Numbered from the stretch's first letter, positions 22,745 to 36,600 are shown. The stretch: DNA of 64,000 bases from Typha latifolia (GCA_019914945.1 CM034113.1:6738850-6802849), one strand, 5' to 3'. The notes: generated by a model from the sequence alone, not told the origin. A program made the numbers and translations.

Positions 22745-25700
22745 TCACTAGATTAGTATATGCATATGATTCGGGCTTGTAATGACTATTTTCTTAGAGT
22801 CCTTGAAGTTATAAAATAAGAAGCGGTATTCTTTTTTTTTGTGTGCAAATATAGCTTGAAAAGAAGAGTTGATTTGCATATATGTCAAAAGGAGGTCTTT
22901 ACTCTTCAACAAGAAGACAAGATGTAGGTTTTTATCTGGCAAAACCTTAATATATATAATTTCAGCCAACTCTGTTGATTTTTCCACCTTTAGGTTGTGA
23001 CATTAACTTGATATATTAACTTGATCTAATAGTGATTGAAGCACAGTACAGTCAAGTTGGTTATACATAGACTTCCTGGTTATTTGATAACATGCTGCTT
23101 TCTTTCTAACTGCACGGCATTTATTCATAAAAGTGACGTGTATTCTTCGGCCGGTTTATATTAAATATGTCATTAATGGGAAAATATCCATCCATCCATC
23201 TACGATCATGCAGCATGATGGACACGAGTTCTGTTTTCAACTTAATTCTTAGGACCACTGCTCAGATTACAGAGTGAAGCTACATCCCAATGGTTGTTAG
23301 TAGTTCAGGTTCTTATTGCTTACTTTATGTTGGATAGATAGTTCTTAGTTTATACGGTTTTTAACAGTTCCATGTCAGTTTATCATCCAACAGATTTAAC
23401 TTTTAGTCAAGCTGGTATCAAGCATCAACATGGTATTGATTTTAGATTCTCAGGAGATTTTGAGTTCAAACTTCATTTAACCACTGCTAATAAATCTCTA
23501 TTTATACTACATAACTAGGTGAGATGCACAGGGCTGTGCTGTTATGTACATATGTTATTTGACACTGACCTTCAAAATATTTCCTAGAAAGAAAGATCAA
23601 AACCCCATCCTAAAATTCGAGTTTAGCAATAATAAAATTCTACGGCAAATTATGGCCAAAACTTGTCACTTGAATTTAATATCCAGTACTTTGTATGAGT
23701 TGAAGGTCACACGTAGTCTGTAAAGAGGCATGGGGTTTGGCATTCTTTTTAGTTATGGCAAGTTGGAGGTTTATCACTTTCAGCTTTGCTTATATAGATA
23801 GATGTTCGTTTCCCATGAAAAGATTGCAGCCAATCATGTTACTACTGCAATTTTCTTGAAAAAAGTAAAATAATTTAAAGTTTTGCTAAACAAGCTATTT
23901 TCTTTTACTTTACTATAATGTAAGTGGTTTTTTTACTTTCCCTGAGCATGTTATATGATCTTTTTTATGTTGTCTTCATATTCGCTGTTTGTTTCGTCCG
24001 TTCTTCGGCATCAAAGGAGATACAAAAGCTCTATGACTTTCTTAATGCTGCTTTGCCATTATCATTCATTTTTAGGACATAACTATTTCAGTTTTAGATA
24101 ATAGAATGAGTTGCCATAAGCTATAGTGCTAGTTAATGGCTAAAGTGATCTGTCTTCTTAGTTGCAAACAAATAGCCACAAATCATACAATTTTAAGTGT
24201 GTAATTATATGCGAGATATAGGTACATTCATTTATCGTTTCTGATTCCTGTTGATGTTTACAGAAGTAAAATTTTCTTCCAAGGAATTGGGTGACAATTT
24301 CGTTTAGTCATTGGGTCATGGGTAGAAGGACAGGAAACTTTCCCTTCACTAACAATAAATTCCTTCTATTTAATCTGCTATGCTTTTATTTTTGTCACTT
24401 CTATTTGTTTCTATCCTCTTAAAGTGTAACCCTAACGGAGGGCGTAAGTTGGTGACACAGGTTGGATATACCCCTTGCATCTAAAGAGATAATCAGCTCA
24501 AGACATGGAAATAACATCTTCAATAATAAAGGTAAGGCTGCATACATCTTCTGTTTACACACCTAATGTAGGCAAGAGTCTTATATACTCGACAAATAAT
24601 GTGTATATGTGTGTATATGCAGGACAAAGGCACCTTAATGTGCAAGTAGATAAGGAGATGTGTACATGAGAGGAAGTATGGACATCTCAGGTGTCTTTCA
24701 TGCTTTCAAGGTATTAAGACTTGAAAAAGAGAGGCCACACAACATGATGTCATTCTAAGATCAAACTATTACTACATGAAGGTCAGAAGACATCAAAGAC
24801 AAGCTTGTTATCCTCCACAAGAGAGAGACACAGGGCCTTGTTTTGCCAGTTCTGGAAATGGACTGATGTCATGTATCCAGTCCCAATGTATACCACCTTA
24901 GGAGGTGCTATTTATTAGGCAGCTATGGACCACTTGGTTGCCATGATCTAAAGGATGTACAAGATTTGAAGAGGGTGGTTCAAGCTTGTGGACATATTAA
25001 GAGCATGCTATCAATGTATGTATCTGCATTGTCAGTCAAATGTCTGATAGATCAAATTGTGAATGCTTTAATCGATTTATTGAGTTTTTACTGCTCAAAT
25101 GTGGATGCGTTAATCGATTTTATGTCATTTTTGTTTGAAATAAACTCACATCTTGCTCCTTTTTTTTTTTTTTTGAGTATTTAAGTTGATTGATTACTTA
25201 GAATTCATGTTGGTAAGTAGGATCATCTGGTCTTTTATTCACCCAAAATTCAGTTAATGAACCGAGGAAAAAAATCTAAATGAAATTAAAAAAACTAATC
25301 TGTTTTTTGGTGTAAATGAACCGAGGGAAAGAAATTAAAAATGGATATGAACTCGGCACTATTCAATTTGTAGCTAATCTGTTTTCACCCATATCATGCT
25401 CTATTGAACAAAAAGAAAGCAGAAAGATATCAGTAATTTGCAATATTTTTGTTAAAAAAAAAAGCTCTTTCGATTAGTTAGTCTTATTTTGTAATCTTAA
25501 TTTTATGAAAAATAAACTTAATTAGGTATAAAAAAAAAAGATAAAAATAGATTTACTTATTAAACTAGTTTAGAGATATTCTGAATCAATTCAGAAGACT
25601 CCGAACTCAAAGCAAACAAGGCCGGCTCTTAAAATTAAGTATGTTATTTTTTTATAATATATGCAAACAACTTTCTATAATCAATTTATATAGGAGATGC

Positions 25701-26039
25701 CGACAAAGATTCTAATCTTACTATTTTGAAAACTTAAAAGATAGTAATAGGCACTGGCAACCATTATTAATGTTTATCCCAAACAGACAACTTAATGTCA
25801 TTACACTGCAGGGCCATTTGATGGATCCTATCAAATCCATTGGCCATAATATAATGCATCAACTCCCTCAATTTTATTTTTATTTTTATTTTTAGGGAGA
25901 CTCCTCACTTTCAACATTAATACCCGTTAAATGTGTGTTAAGTTTAGATGAACCTTTTCTTTACTAAGATTACGAAGTAAGAGCTATATAATTTGCTGGA
26001 GAGAGAGACGAGAATACACATCTACGTAAAATCTTTATT

Positions 26040-26440
26040 TTTATTTTGCATGTATACCCCTCTAAAATTTCTTCTTTATATTTATACTCTTTTAAATTTC
26101 ATATTTGTGTGTACCCTTTAAAAAACACATGATTCTTAGATGGATAAACTTTAGATTATTTTTTTATTCTATTTTAATCCCAGTAATTTAGCAGGCAAGA
26201 AACACACTTTCAACTGAAAGACAAAAAAAAGGTATTTATGTCTATTTAGTGTTAACTTAATGGAATTTTTATGGTTAAGTATATTTGAGCGGTATTCATG
26301 TAAAAATTAAGGATTTTAAGGGGTATTTATGCACACAAAAAAAAAAAAACCCAAATATTGAGAAATATTCAGGGCAAAATTTAACTTGGGAGTATACACA
26401 TAAATTAGATTTAAGAAAGGCATATATGCAAAAGGAAACC
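26040..26440. mobile_element. Foldback MITE, same family as 18852-19243
   Basis: The left side (TTTGCATGTATACCCCTCT, then TTTATATTTATACTC, then GTGTGTACCCTTTAAAA) is mirrored on the right (GGGGTATTTATGCACAC, GAGTATACACATAAATTAG, GGCATATATGCAAAAG). The interior is AT-rich and non-coding. The family signature is a repeated ATGCATACCCCT-type element in opposite orientation at each end. Confidence 0.55.
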
Positions 26441-27429
26441 CACCTAGCCGGCAAAGGTACAACACTTTGGTAGCTTCATGCATTGGGTTACTTCTGCAGC
26501 ATTGATAACTGCCAGATAATCCAAATAGTTAATAAAGTGATTAAGTCAGAGAAAGTTACCGGTATGGAAACCGGTCACAGTCACCCAAGTACCCTGATGC
26601 AGGAAAGAAAATTCACTCATTCTAGTATGTAGACGATCCGGTGCTAAGCATGAAGATATGTAAGGAATCTAAGAATGGCATACATGGGAAAACTAAGTAG
26701 AGTCCTTAGGTACCGTCTAACTCCAATCTAAAATAAATATTGTGAAAAAAATTATTTAGTAGTTTGGCTTAACAGCTCGATTCGGTTGATAATTCAGCGG
26801 TGTGGTTATCTAGAGGACTATCGATAACGTGATGCAGGTATCAGCGATGTTTAATTTGAAGCAATTATTCAACAATGCACATGATCTGAAGTCTAAACTA
26901 TGCAACTTACTATATTGGCTAAAACTTGGTGGGACTTACGTGCCTCTGTATTTAGGGGTGATTGGTCATTTATTCGGCCCATATCTAGCCTTTGGGCTCA
27001 TGAATAATAAAGAAACACGGCATACATGCAAAAAGATCTAATAATTATATATATATATATATTACATTCAAAAAGGGGGAAAAATAAAAATAAAGATTAA
27101 GCTATGAAGAACAAAACGATTGCTTGAAACATATTGAAAATTGCAATAGAGAAGAGCTTCCTATTAACCAAAAATGAAGTATAAACAAGTTGAAATTCTC
27201 AATAGCAGCTCTTAAGCATACACCAAAGCAAGGGTTTTCTTTTAAACAAAACTGCAACCAAAAACTTAAACTATCAAAATTGCCATTAACACAGATGATT
27301 GTTAAAGTTAATAAATGTATATAAATGCCTAAAATACCGTCTTTCTTAAAGTTTAGAGTGTAAATTATTTCTCATTGATTCTTTTTTCTAGGAAAAAATA
27401 AACAATATCATTTCATATAATATAATAGG

Positions 27430-27650
27430 GTTAATTCCACTCAAACCAATGTTTCATACATTTCCTAAACTTTTTCATGTATACCCTTTTGAACTTTAAA
27501 AAAAATTATACAGACCTCTAAACTTTTTAAAAAAATAGTTATGAGTATATTTGGTAAAAATAAAATTTCAAAAAATGTTTGTAGAAATGATAATAGTTTA
27601 GAAAATCTAAGTGAAATTATCCCAAATATAATATCAACACTAAATATAAA
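27430..27650. mobile_element. Partial copy of the ATGTATACCC foldback family
   Basis: TTTCATGTATACCCTTTTGAACTTTAAAA and related phrases resemble one arm of the elements at 18.9 and 26.0 kb. No clear partner arm is present, so this is scored as a fragment. Confidence 0.35.
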
Positions 27651-27865
27651 GGCAAAATAACTTTTTATAATTTAAGTTCAAATTGAATAATGAATAGTTA
27701 GATTTAACTAACAAAATGATACTTTTTAAAGAGTTCAATAATTTTAATGGCAATCATAATATTTTAATACTTTGCAATGACAACTTTCCAAATATAATAT
27801 TACCCTAAAGCTGGAAATAAATAGCAGCAATAAGCCGGTAGCCCAACTATTTGAGGTAGGCCTTA

Positions 27866-27868
<3 letters not shown>

Positions 27869-27930
<62 letters not shown>
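27869..27930. repeat. (TC)31 microsatellite
   Basis: This is an uninterrupted TC dinucleotide run of 62 bases. It creates an artificial Arg-Glu repeat frame on the minus strand. Confidence 0.97.
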
Positions 27931-27932
<2 letters not shown>

Positions 27933-30900
27933 GTAAGATATTCTTCTTTGTTAAATTAACAAGCAGAGCCCAATAATAATAATCCTCACGTGAGGTGATG
28001 CATCGTCAGAAGCAATAGATGAAGGTTTCCCAAGAAAATAAGCTGCCTCAAAGTGAGTACTGATCATTAAATGAAACAACCCCTTCCTCCTTTACTGCTT
28101 CATGGACCTCATCAAAACACTTCAGCTACCCAAAAAAATAAATTAAAAAATGAGGCCGGGCATTGAAATCCAACCTACTGCAGTTCTACTTGGTTTGATG
28201 ACCTTCTGCTGCATTAAATTCTCATATTCATAAATTCACCACTCAGCAAGACATCAAAAAATTTCACCTAAAGGACATCCTCAATTTAAATGCAGCATTT
28301 ATGCACACTCCTACGTGTAAAACATGGACTACCCACTTCATTTCTACATAGCAACACATTTGAGATAAGGGCTCTAAGCAAGATGTAGTAATTTACCAAT
28401 TTAGCTGGTTGTTCCCAAAAGCTTACCATGCTGGTGTCACTAAAAGACTTCCACATGCTTGTAGTTGAGATTTACTACCTTCACTTCTCTGCCAGAAATC
28501 TAGAGATGGTTTAGATTTCTACCCAGCTGCAGTTCAAATCTTCAATAATTACTCATGTCAGAAATGGAACGAATAAGGTTGTTAAATTGCAATATATTGA
28601 GAAGCCGTACGGTGGTAATAAAGATCAAAAACAGAATACTAAATGTGCAGTAAATTGGAGAAAGGAGTCATCTGCCAATTTTGCAGCACAAGTACATTAG
28701 TAAAATTACTAACTAGTTGGCCGTTGGCCAAAAGTTAAATACTTCAGAAATAAATGGAGTGAACCTAGCCGATAACCCTCTAATTCAGAGGTTTACAGCA
28801 CATAGCTTACTCTATAGGGAGAGAATCTGGCCAATAGACGTTTTTTGTACTGCTTTACGTTGCATAAACTTCTTTTTGTCTACCAGCCTACCAGGAGTTC
28901 CAAGAAGGATTACATAGATCTACTGAAACTAGGACAACCAAACAAATTAGTATTTAGTTTTACAGAAAAAACTTACAAATCCCTCAGTCGGATAGCCTTT
29001 GATAGATTGTCAAAGGTTTTCAAAACAGCTCCATATAGTTTGTTGTTAGGGCAAGCACCCATTCAGTTAGCTAGCTTTGAGAACATAGAAAATCTCAGAT
29101 CTTAGTGTTAAATTGAAAACTGTGGAAGTTGAAGAACGAGAACAAATTTGAGCAAATATTGTTGCAAACTTATGGACCAGCCTTGAAACTATTAGAATCC
29201 AAAATTGAATGGAATGAGGAAGAAATAATAAGATGGAAATGGGCCAAAGCATAAAAGAATTAAAATTATGACAAACTCTGAACATAAGTGATAAATATAA
29301 AATAATCATCTACTCCAGTCTTTATGGTTTTATCAGGTATCATAAACTTAGTTAAGGATGAATTATTGACTGTTTAATGTGTTGAGTCACTGCTTGATTT
29401 GGTAAAAGGGGTGGCATAAACTTCTTGAGAAACTTCCTAACTGGTACATGCATACTCTGCCAACTATATTCGACAAAATGACAATTGACAGATTTGCTAC
29501 ATAGTACAATTCGAAAGCATCATTAAAGCACATAAGAGAAGTTAATTAATTCTGTAAAGAAAGCACATAAAAACACACATATACACATTAACAAATACAC
29601 AGTTTTAAAGAAATTTACACTTACTACTATAGTTGCGGAAATTTGATATACCTGATTCTAATACAACTTAAAAATTCAGATTAACTGGATGATAACTCTT
29701 AAAAAGAGAAACAAAAATAACTTTAAGCATGGGATTCAACTATATCATGACGAACTATCCATGAAAAGTAGTTAAGGAGAAACTTTTTCTGTACGTAATG
29801 TTAGTTTCCGTGACAGACAGATTTATAGCAATTGTATTAGCAAATCAATAATACTAAACCAAGGCTACAAACTTGAATAGCCTGTATATACTAAACATCC
29901 TACTTCAGGAATATGACCGTGATTGCACATGTCAGCTATTAAAGTAGCACAATCTTGATTCCATGTGACGACTTTGACATTGCAAAACCAAAATATCCTC
30001 ATCAATATTGAACCAAGGGTGGGTAGTAACTACAGTTTTACTTCGTATTAATCCAGAAAAGAAAAGGAACCTTCAAACTCAAAAGATACTGATAAATTAG
30101 ATTCTTAGATACATGACCAATAGGTTTTAAGTTTAGACCAAGTGGAACATTTACTTTAGCTAGTGTGAAGCATTACAGGGTTGGTGAAGCATTTTCTGAA
30201 ATAAATATATATGCACTCTTTTCTTAGATAATGATGCTGGATATGCATGGCACTAACAGAAGCATCGTGACAAAATGAACTACAACGCTTCAAACAATAA
30301 CAAAATAGTTTCTTTTCCAAAGAATATTATTTACATATCTATATGTATTTCGTTGTCCATACAAGAATAGTACAGATATCAAAATTACAAGAAGAATACC
30401 ATGTTCAAATTTTCTTGACTATCTCCCAAAGGAGATCTCATGAGGCCTCTATGATGGGAACAATCAGCACGAACACCTCAGTAGTCAGTATATGAATATG
30501 ATCACAATAGAGTACTTTTAATCCCAGACCCCCAACTGAACTAGGCATAGCAGCAGCATACCCAAGTCAACAAGTACTGAAGATAGTCATGTTGTTCACA
30601 TATATTTCGAGGGCATTGCAGTCTGCTCTGAACCACTCAACGCAGATATTTTGATAAAGAACAAGGAAATGCAACTCCAACAGTTCCAATAATCTGAAGT
30701 TCTAGCCCCATATTTATACATCCTAGAGAGACTGGAGAGATGCTCAAGCGTGTACAATTAACCAAACAATAACCTGTAGGTTTCCTATGCTTGGTTTCAA
30801 TCTGTCTTCTATAGACCCAAATGTTATCGTAGTATGCTTCATAATGAGCAACGACAGGTAGGAAATTTCTAGAACAAATTGTCTTGAAGACCTGATCTGA

Positions 30901-31146
30901 ATACTCGAGAAGCATGAGGAATTCAAAGGTTTACTAGTCACAATATGGCACAATTATGCAATCAGAAACAGTAAAACTGAATTTCTTTCATGGTAGCTAA
31001 GAGGATAAGACAATATATAACTAGGAATTTCTATCATTAAGCAGCAATTATGAGAGCTCAAAAATGGTCACAGCTGAACCCCAGTAAGAAATTTCTCCAA
31101 ATGAAGGCGGAAGAGGAAAGGTTACTGAAGGCCAAGAGTATCTTCA

Positions 31147-31602
31147 TCAACTAGCAAGTTTGAAAGCATCAATGAAAAGGCCGTAAGTGAAGCCCATCTT
31201 GAAATTATTCAAGAGTGCAAGAGGAAAGGTTACCTTAGGCCGACTATAATAGAATCTAGTTGTGTACTCTGTAAGGAGAACACACACTACAGCAGCAATG
31301 ACATCATTCACACCCAAAGCACCAAATGATAGAGATATGGTTTGTGCAACATAAAAGCCACCTAGTAGTGAAATGCCTCCGAAAAGAGCTCGCCTAGGTC
31401 GACTTTTGAAGTAACTCCTCGAAACCTCAGGGATCACACGAATAAGGTCAACCAATCTTCGAGGCCCTTCAGTCCCTTGTGCAGCACGGACACTGACATA
31501 TCTTTGTCGAGTACGAATATTGGATCTCTGTTGGACTTTTGCATATGTAACTAGACCAGTGTTGCCAAACCCCACAGGAAGAAAATTTATAGCACATGCC
31601 AT
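31147..31602 (-). CDS. Ycf20-like plastid membrane protein
   Basis: A single coding exon encodes 151 aa. Residues 1-45 are rich in Ala, Val, Arg, Ser and Thr with few acids, as in a chloroplast transit peptide. The conserved DUF565/Ycf20 part follows: RLVDLIRVIPEVSRSYFKSR, then RRALFGGISLLGGFYVAQTI, GVNDVIAAVVCVLLTEY, RPKVTFPLALLNNFKMGFTY and GLFIDAFKLAS, with two or three membrane segments. Arabidopsis members (NPQ6, NPQ7) affect non-photochemical quenching in thylakoids. An acceptor-like TTTGCAG lies 8 bases before the ATG, so a 5' untranslated intron is likely. A GC-rich candidate leader with a GT donor lies at about 32473-32600, but is uncertain. Which of the Ycf20-type paralogues this is cannot be told. 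Confidence 0.88.
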   Translation of the reverse strand: MACAINFLPVGFGNTGLVTYAKVQQRSNIRTRQRYVSVRAAQGTEGPRRLVDLIRVIPEVSRSYFKSRPRRALFGGISLLGGFYVAQTISLSFGALGVNDVIAAVVCVLLTEYTTRFYYSRPKVTFPLALLNNFKMGFTYGLFIDAFKLAS

Positions 31603-32428
31603 TAGAGATACTGCAAATCAATAAGATGAAAAAGAATGTCAAACACCCAAGACATGCATAAGCAAAGAAAATTGGGCAAAATGAAACTACAGAAATTGAA
31701 TACAAGAAATAAATTGTTCATAGCAATTGACATAGACATAGACAAAAAGCTCAACTAAAATCCAATATCCTTTCTTTCTAACCTTTTCTTTTCAACAAAA
31801 TATAAGTAATCTGAAGAATCTATAAGCGATATGCACACAGTCATGCAGAATATTATTTACGTAAATAGAAAAAAGCCACTAGAAAGTCATTTACTTGGAC
31901 TGCCGTGTCGCCTGGTTCCTCCAAAATCCAATGGATTCAAGGTAACAGACGACTAAGTATGAATGCGTACCAAACTCTACGAAATTTGTTTTGTAGCATT
32001 CATTGTCATCTATTCTGTTTGTTCCTAATCAAATCGCAACTTTTTTTTTCTAGTACTAATTACCAATGTTTTGAAAGACAGCCGAGAGTTACAGACGTCA
32101 CCCCACAGCATAGCAGGTGCGATCTAGCATGTTTAATATATAAAAATAAAAAATAATCATATACGATATATAATATTTACTAGTATAATACAGATAAATT
32201 TTTTACACCAAAATACCAAATAACATGATCACAATTCACAACTATAACAACTAGTAATTACTCATTAGTTATTTACCCTGAGGGTGCATCTGTGGCTGTG
32301 AGAGTGAGAGTGAAATAGAGAGAGAGAGAGAGAGAGGATGTCGGAGGCGGTGGCCACCGGTGGGGTGCCGCCAGTGGGTGTGTGAAGAGAGAGCGGAGGT
32401 CGGAGGCGGTGGCCACCGGTGGGTGTGT

Positions 32429-32465
<37 letters not shown>

Positions 32466-33639
32466 GTAGTACCTGCTGCTACACTGTGCCGCCGGTCGAT
32501 AGAGGAGGCGTGGAGAGAGGAATGAGGCTGGTTAGGGCTCAAATCGAGGGAAGAGGAAAGGAGCGGAGAATTGGGATTTTTCTTAAAAAACGGCTGAGTT
32601 CAAAACCCGTTAACCGTTCAATTACTCCAGATTCTTGCTTAAAATAGATTGGAAAATACTAATATAACCAGCAATTGATGCCCTAATCTCTTGCCAAAAC
32701 TAGAGAATCTAAAATATTTATATGGGTTAGACGAAGTTTCTTTTCCGACCGCAAAATTGGCGATTGACGGTTAAAATGAAAAAAGAAAAGAAAAAGAAAA
32801 GCCATAGCAATTGAGAGAGAGAGAGAATATATATATATATCAACCAAAATCCAATAACAGTTCTTTTTAACCATTTATTTTGAACAAAACATTAGTAATC
32901 TCAAGAATCTATAAGCAATATGCACAGTCATACAGAATATAAGTTACGATAAGTACAAAAATATCATTAGAAATTTTCCCCACATTATATTTGGGCTTAG
33001 CCTATTTCTCTCAACAACAAAATAAATAAATTCCGTAACATGGAGTCCTAATGTCGTCAAACAAATTTGTTTTAGTATTATCATAATTTTATTCCTAATT
33101 TGGCTTGAATTCAGGGGCATATATTTAACATGAGCCGCGCTAGAAATCGAGCTCAAGATTCTGGCTCATACTTGGCACAAATTCAATTTGAGCTGGCTCG
33201 ACCTCGATTCAATTCGAGTGGCAAGCTAAGCGAGCTCGAGTGAACTCATTTATCCAACCAGTTTATGATTTTGAGCTGGTCTACAGTCAGTGACCATGAG
33301 CGTTTCACATATAACTTGCCATATATTTATTACAGATGAGAGTTGAATAGCTTACAACTGATGATATTCTGGAATAAATAGGAGATCGCTTGGCCATGGA
33401 ATATGAAACCTTGAACCATTTGGCATTTGATGGCTGGCTAAAATAGCAGTAGAATTAAAATGATCCTTGAGCATGCTGTTGCAGCAGTATAAGGTGGATC
33501 AACAATTTCTCATAATTGATGGCCAGAAATCCTTCCTACTAGTTATTTGTCAGAAGCTCTTGAAGCTGCTTCCATCGTTGGCCGTCATCGTTGAGGGAGC
33601 AATAAGGGCTCTCCTTTCTACACAAATAGAAATCCGACG
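31603..33639. other. Spacer with a duplicated 110-bp segment around a GC-rich insert
   Basis: About 31750-31866 and 32840-32948 are diverged direct repeats (both contain AAAATCCAATA, AAGAATCTATAAGC and ATATGCAC). Between them lies a GC-rich block (32275-32600) with its own tandem duplication of GTCGGAGGCGGTGGCCACCG (32340 and 32399) and several (GA)n runs. About 33115-33310 is GAGCTCG-rich, like the interior of the hAT-type elements elsewhere in the window. No further gene is supported. Confidence 0.5.
32339..32440. repeat. GC-rich tandem duplication
   Basis: The phrase GTCGGAGGCGGTGGCCACCG, followed by TGTGTGAAGAGAGAG, occurs twice (starts 32340 and 32399). The first unit has an extra 14 or so bases (GTGCCGCCAGTGGG). 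It may lie just downstream of the 5' leader exon of the Ycf20-like gene, or inside an inserted repeat. Confidence 0.75.
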
Positions 33640-36600
33640 TCAATTTTTTCCTTGAGCTCTTCTGTTGGTTTCCTTACTAGAAAGTGATCTATTAGCCCAA
33701 TCACTAGGAGCAAGAGGGTGTTTACCATCTTCATAGTTTAAGTTCGCAGATGTGCCAGGTATTTGAGTCAAATGATCATCCCTCCATTTTCTCTCAACGT
33801 CACCAGCTTCAGCAACCTGAGCTCTTGTGTCATCTTCTTTTGAGTCACTGCATTTGAAGATGGCAAAGAAAGTGATTGATATAATCTAAAAGATTGAAAT
33901 TGGGATTTTGGAGAGACTAATGAATAATACCCTGAATAAGTTAAAAGTCCAACTGCGACAGCTGCAAATGCAACAAAATACATCCAGTCGACCTGTAACA
34001 GAATTATGGAAAAGAAGAGGCTTCATTGCATAAGCTTCTAGTGTCAAATTTCAATTACTTGGTCAGAAGTGGAAATGATAAATGATGATGGGAAACCTTT
34101 TCATGATATGCAAAGATGCGGAGGAGAACAGCCCACATGTCTGAGGTAAGCAGTGAAAGATTTAGCATGGTAGATCCACTAATCTGCACCAGATAACAAA
34201 GGGAAAGAAATGATCCACAAACTTGATGGTGCATAATTCTAAAACAATCTATGCATTTTTTTTACATTCTTTTACATTATTGATTGGCATAAAGCATCTT
34301 GAACCCCATTGAATAAGAACAAGTCAATACAAGCTACACACGATAAATATAAGAAAACATAGACTGAGGCAAAAGAGCAACAATGTGGTACCAGTGTTTT
34401 ATAGCTATTATTAGCTCCTAACAATGTATCAAAGAATTATACCAAACTAATAAAATTGACCTAGTGGGTGATTAGCAACTCCTGTACATCAAGATCTAAT
34501 AGCTCTTCATGATGAAGATTTTTGGACTATAAGAGCTCTGGAGCAGAAAATAAATGTTTTATAAATTCAAACAACCACTTTCTCAGGGGTATATACACAG
34601 TACCTCATATATGGCAAGTACATATTAATATATACATACTATAGTAGAAAAAAGATAAATCAATCTAGATGATATTGGTATTGCATGAAAAACTAGCTGA
34701 TATATGGGCTACTGAAACAAAGTAATGAACCATACCTGAAGTAGAACTGGGACTGTAGAATAAAACACAAACATTGTTAATGCAAATCCAAGAAATGGAA
34801 GCACCTGAGAAACAAAAGATGTGACAATCTTAAAGTTCAGACATCATTTTCAAATATTCATTAAACTGGGTGAAAACCAGAGAAAATGAGCAGAAGCATT
34901 CTGTGACTCAACAGAATTCCGGTGTGGTTTGCATAGGACATTTAGTTCAACATTGTAGCTATAGTGTTGTACAAGAGAGAAAATTCAGGTTTACTATACT
35001 TCCAGAATAAAAGGAGATTCTGATGTCTTTATATTTCTAACAGATTGAAAATATTTCGATTTAAAAAGAATTTCAAATTTGTGCAAATATGTATTTTAAT
35101 ATTTTATTTATATGAAATAAAATAGAAGATATTTTATTTCCTAATAAAATATAAGAATTCATTTATTTAATTTTATTTGTAGAAAATGAAATTTAAAAAG
35201 ATTATTTTGAGATAAAAAATTTTATAAGATCAAATATTAGATTACTATTTATTCATGTTTCCTATACATGACTTAAAAAGAAGAATTGAGATATATATTT
35301 TAGAAAATTTCGGCTTATGAATAATTCATACATAAATTATTTGAAGAAGAATAAGAATCTTGATAACATCTAAAGTTCAAAATGAATTAGTATAAATAAC
35401 TATAAATAAAAATGAGACTCAAACCTAAATTTTTAAGAAGATAAGTTCAGGAGAAAGATTTACGGAATATAATATTACAACATGTTATCAAGTAATTCTG
35501 GCGGAATTAGAGAAAAGAGTTTCGAATTCTGGTCTACAGGACTTCAATTTTACTTAATAGCTAGTGGAAATATTACTAACCTACAGGACTTCAATGTTAT
35601 CTACAGGACTTCAATTTTACTAACCTAATCGTGACTAGTAGTACAATGTGGCCCACAAGTTAAAATACCTAGAAAAAGACAATATGACATATTTATAAGT
35701 TTTGACGCATTTTCATAATAGTACACTTTTAAAGGACATCAGTTCTATTGTTAGATTGATCTATTCAAAATGAGATGATTTATAATTCAATGCAACATAT
35801 ATTGGATTTTTAAATTTTGTAAGAGATAAGAGAATTATTTATTTTCTAAGACAGCTTATGTAAATCGGTATGATTTGTGTTTTGCTACTATATATATTAC
35901 ATGCTGATTTTTATCATTAGACATATTCATAATAGGGCGGTTTATCTATTGGGCGTCTAACATATAAGGATTTATCATTTCAGAAAATCAAGAAGTGAAT
36001 TAAAGAGACCTCTTAAAGCTAAGTATTTTTTCGGCTATATCAACCTTCACTTAGGATTTGAACATCTTTTGAGCTTTTGTGTTTCTTCGAGTTTTATCTT
36101 AGAGATTTGCAGTCATCACATCCCTAAATAAAGGTGTCTCAAAATAGTATCTGAGCTAGGTTTTAGATCTATCTAGTAAATTTATTGTGGAGGTTTGGTA
36201 CTCAAAGTCCTTTAAATTAAATAATCAATATTTTGACCATAAGTATTTTATTAATAAAAATATTTAAGTTAGATAGTTAGATCAATCTTAATATATGATT
36301 ATTGGAGTAGCTAGCGAAAGCGTGGAAGACAGCTTATTTCTAATGATTAAGATCAAAACAGCTTATGTGATTTACCATTATGAGGATATGGATTTATAGA
36401 TTGAATTTTGTTTGGTTGCTTGAATTTAGATCTATCTTAGAAATATAAATTGGAGGACTATTGAATTTTGTATTTGATTAAGAGATCTGGGTATTTCTAG
36501 AGAAAGGCCAGACTTGATTATGGACATAATTGAACTTATGTTTTGATTATTATAAATTCAGACAAATTATTATAATGTCAGAATGACAGAAACATATTTT

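Larger units (their letters stand above)
21121..31146. other. Ten-kb gene-poor spacer
   Basis: No exon chain or conserved domain was found on either strand. Recognisable contents are a short SINE (22645-22744), foldback MITEs (26040-26440, and a partial one at about 27430-27650) and a (TC)31 tract at 27869-27930. Long stretches (22.8-26.0 kb and 27.9-31.1 kb) are AT-rich and featureless to me. The minus-strand frame at 30637-30915 (92 aa) has no recognised domain and is more likely 3' flanking sequence of the Ycf20-like gene than a gene. Confidence 0.5.

Noticed and set aside
23400..23530. Second tRNA-like SINE (TAGTCAAGCTGGT and GAGTTCAAAC)
   Set aside because: The B box is imperfect and no target duplication is visible.
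30637..30953. Minus-strand frames of 92 and 69 aa
   Set aside because: No domain or splice partners; AT-rich sequence downstream of the Ycf20-like gene.
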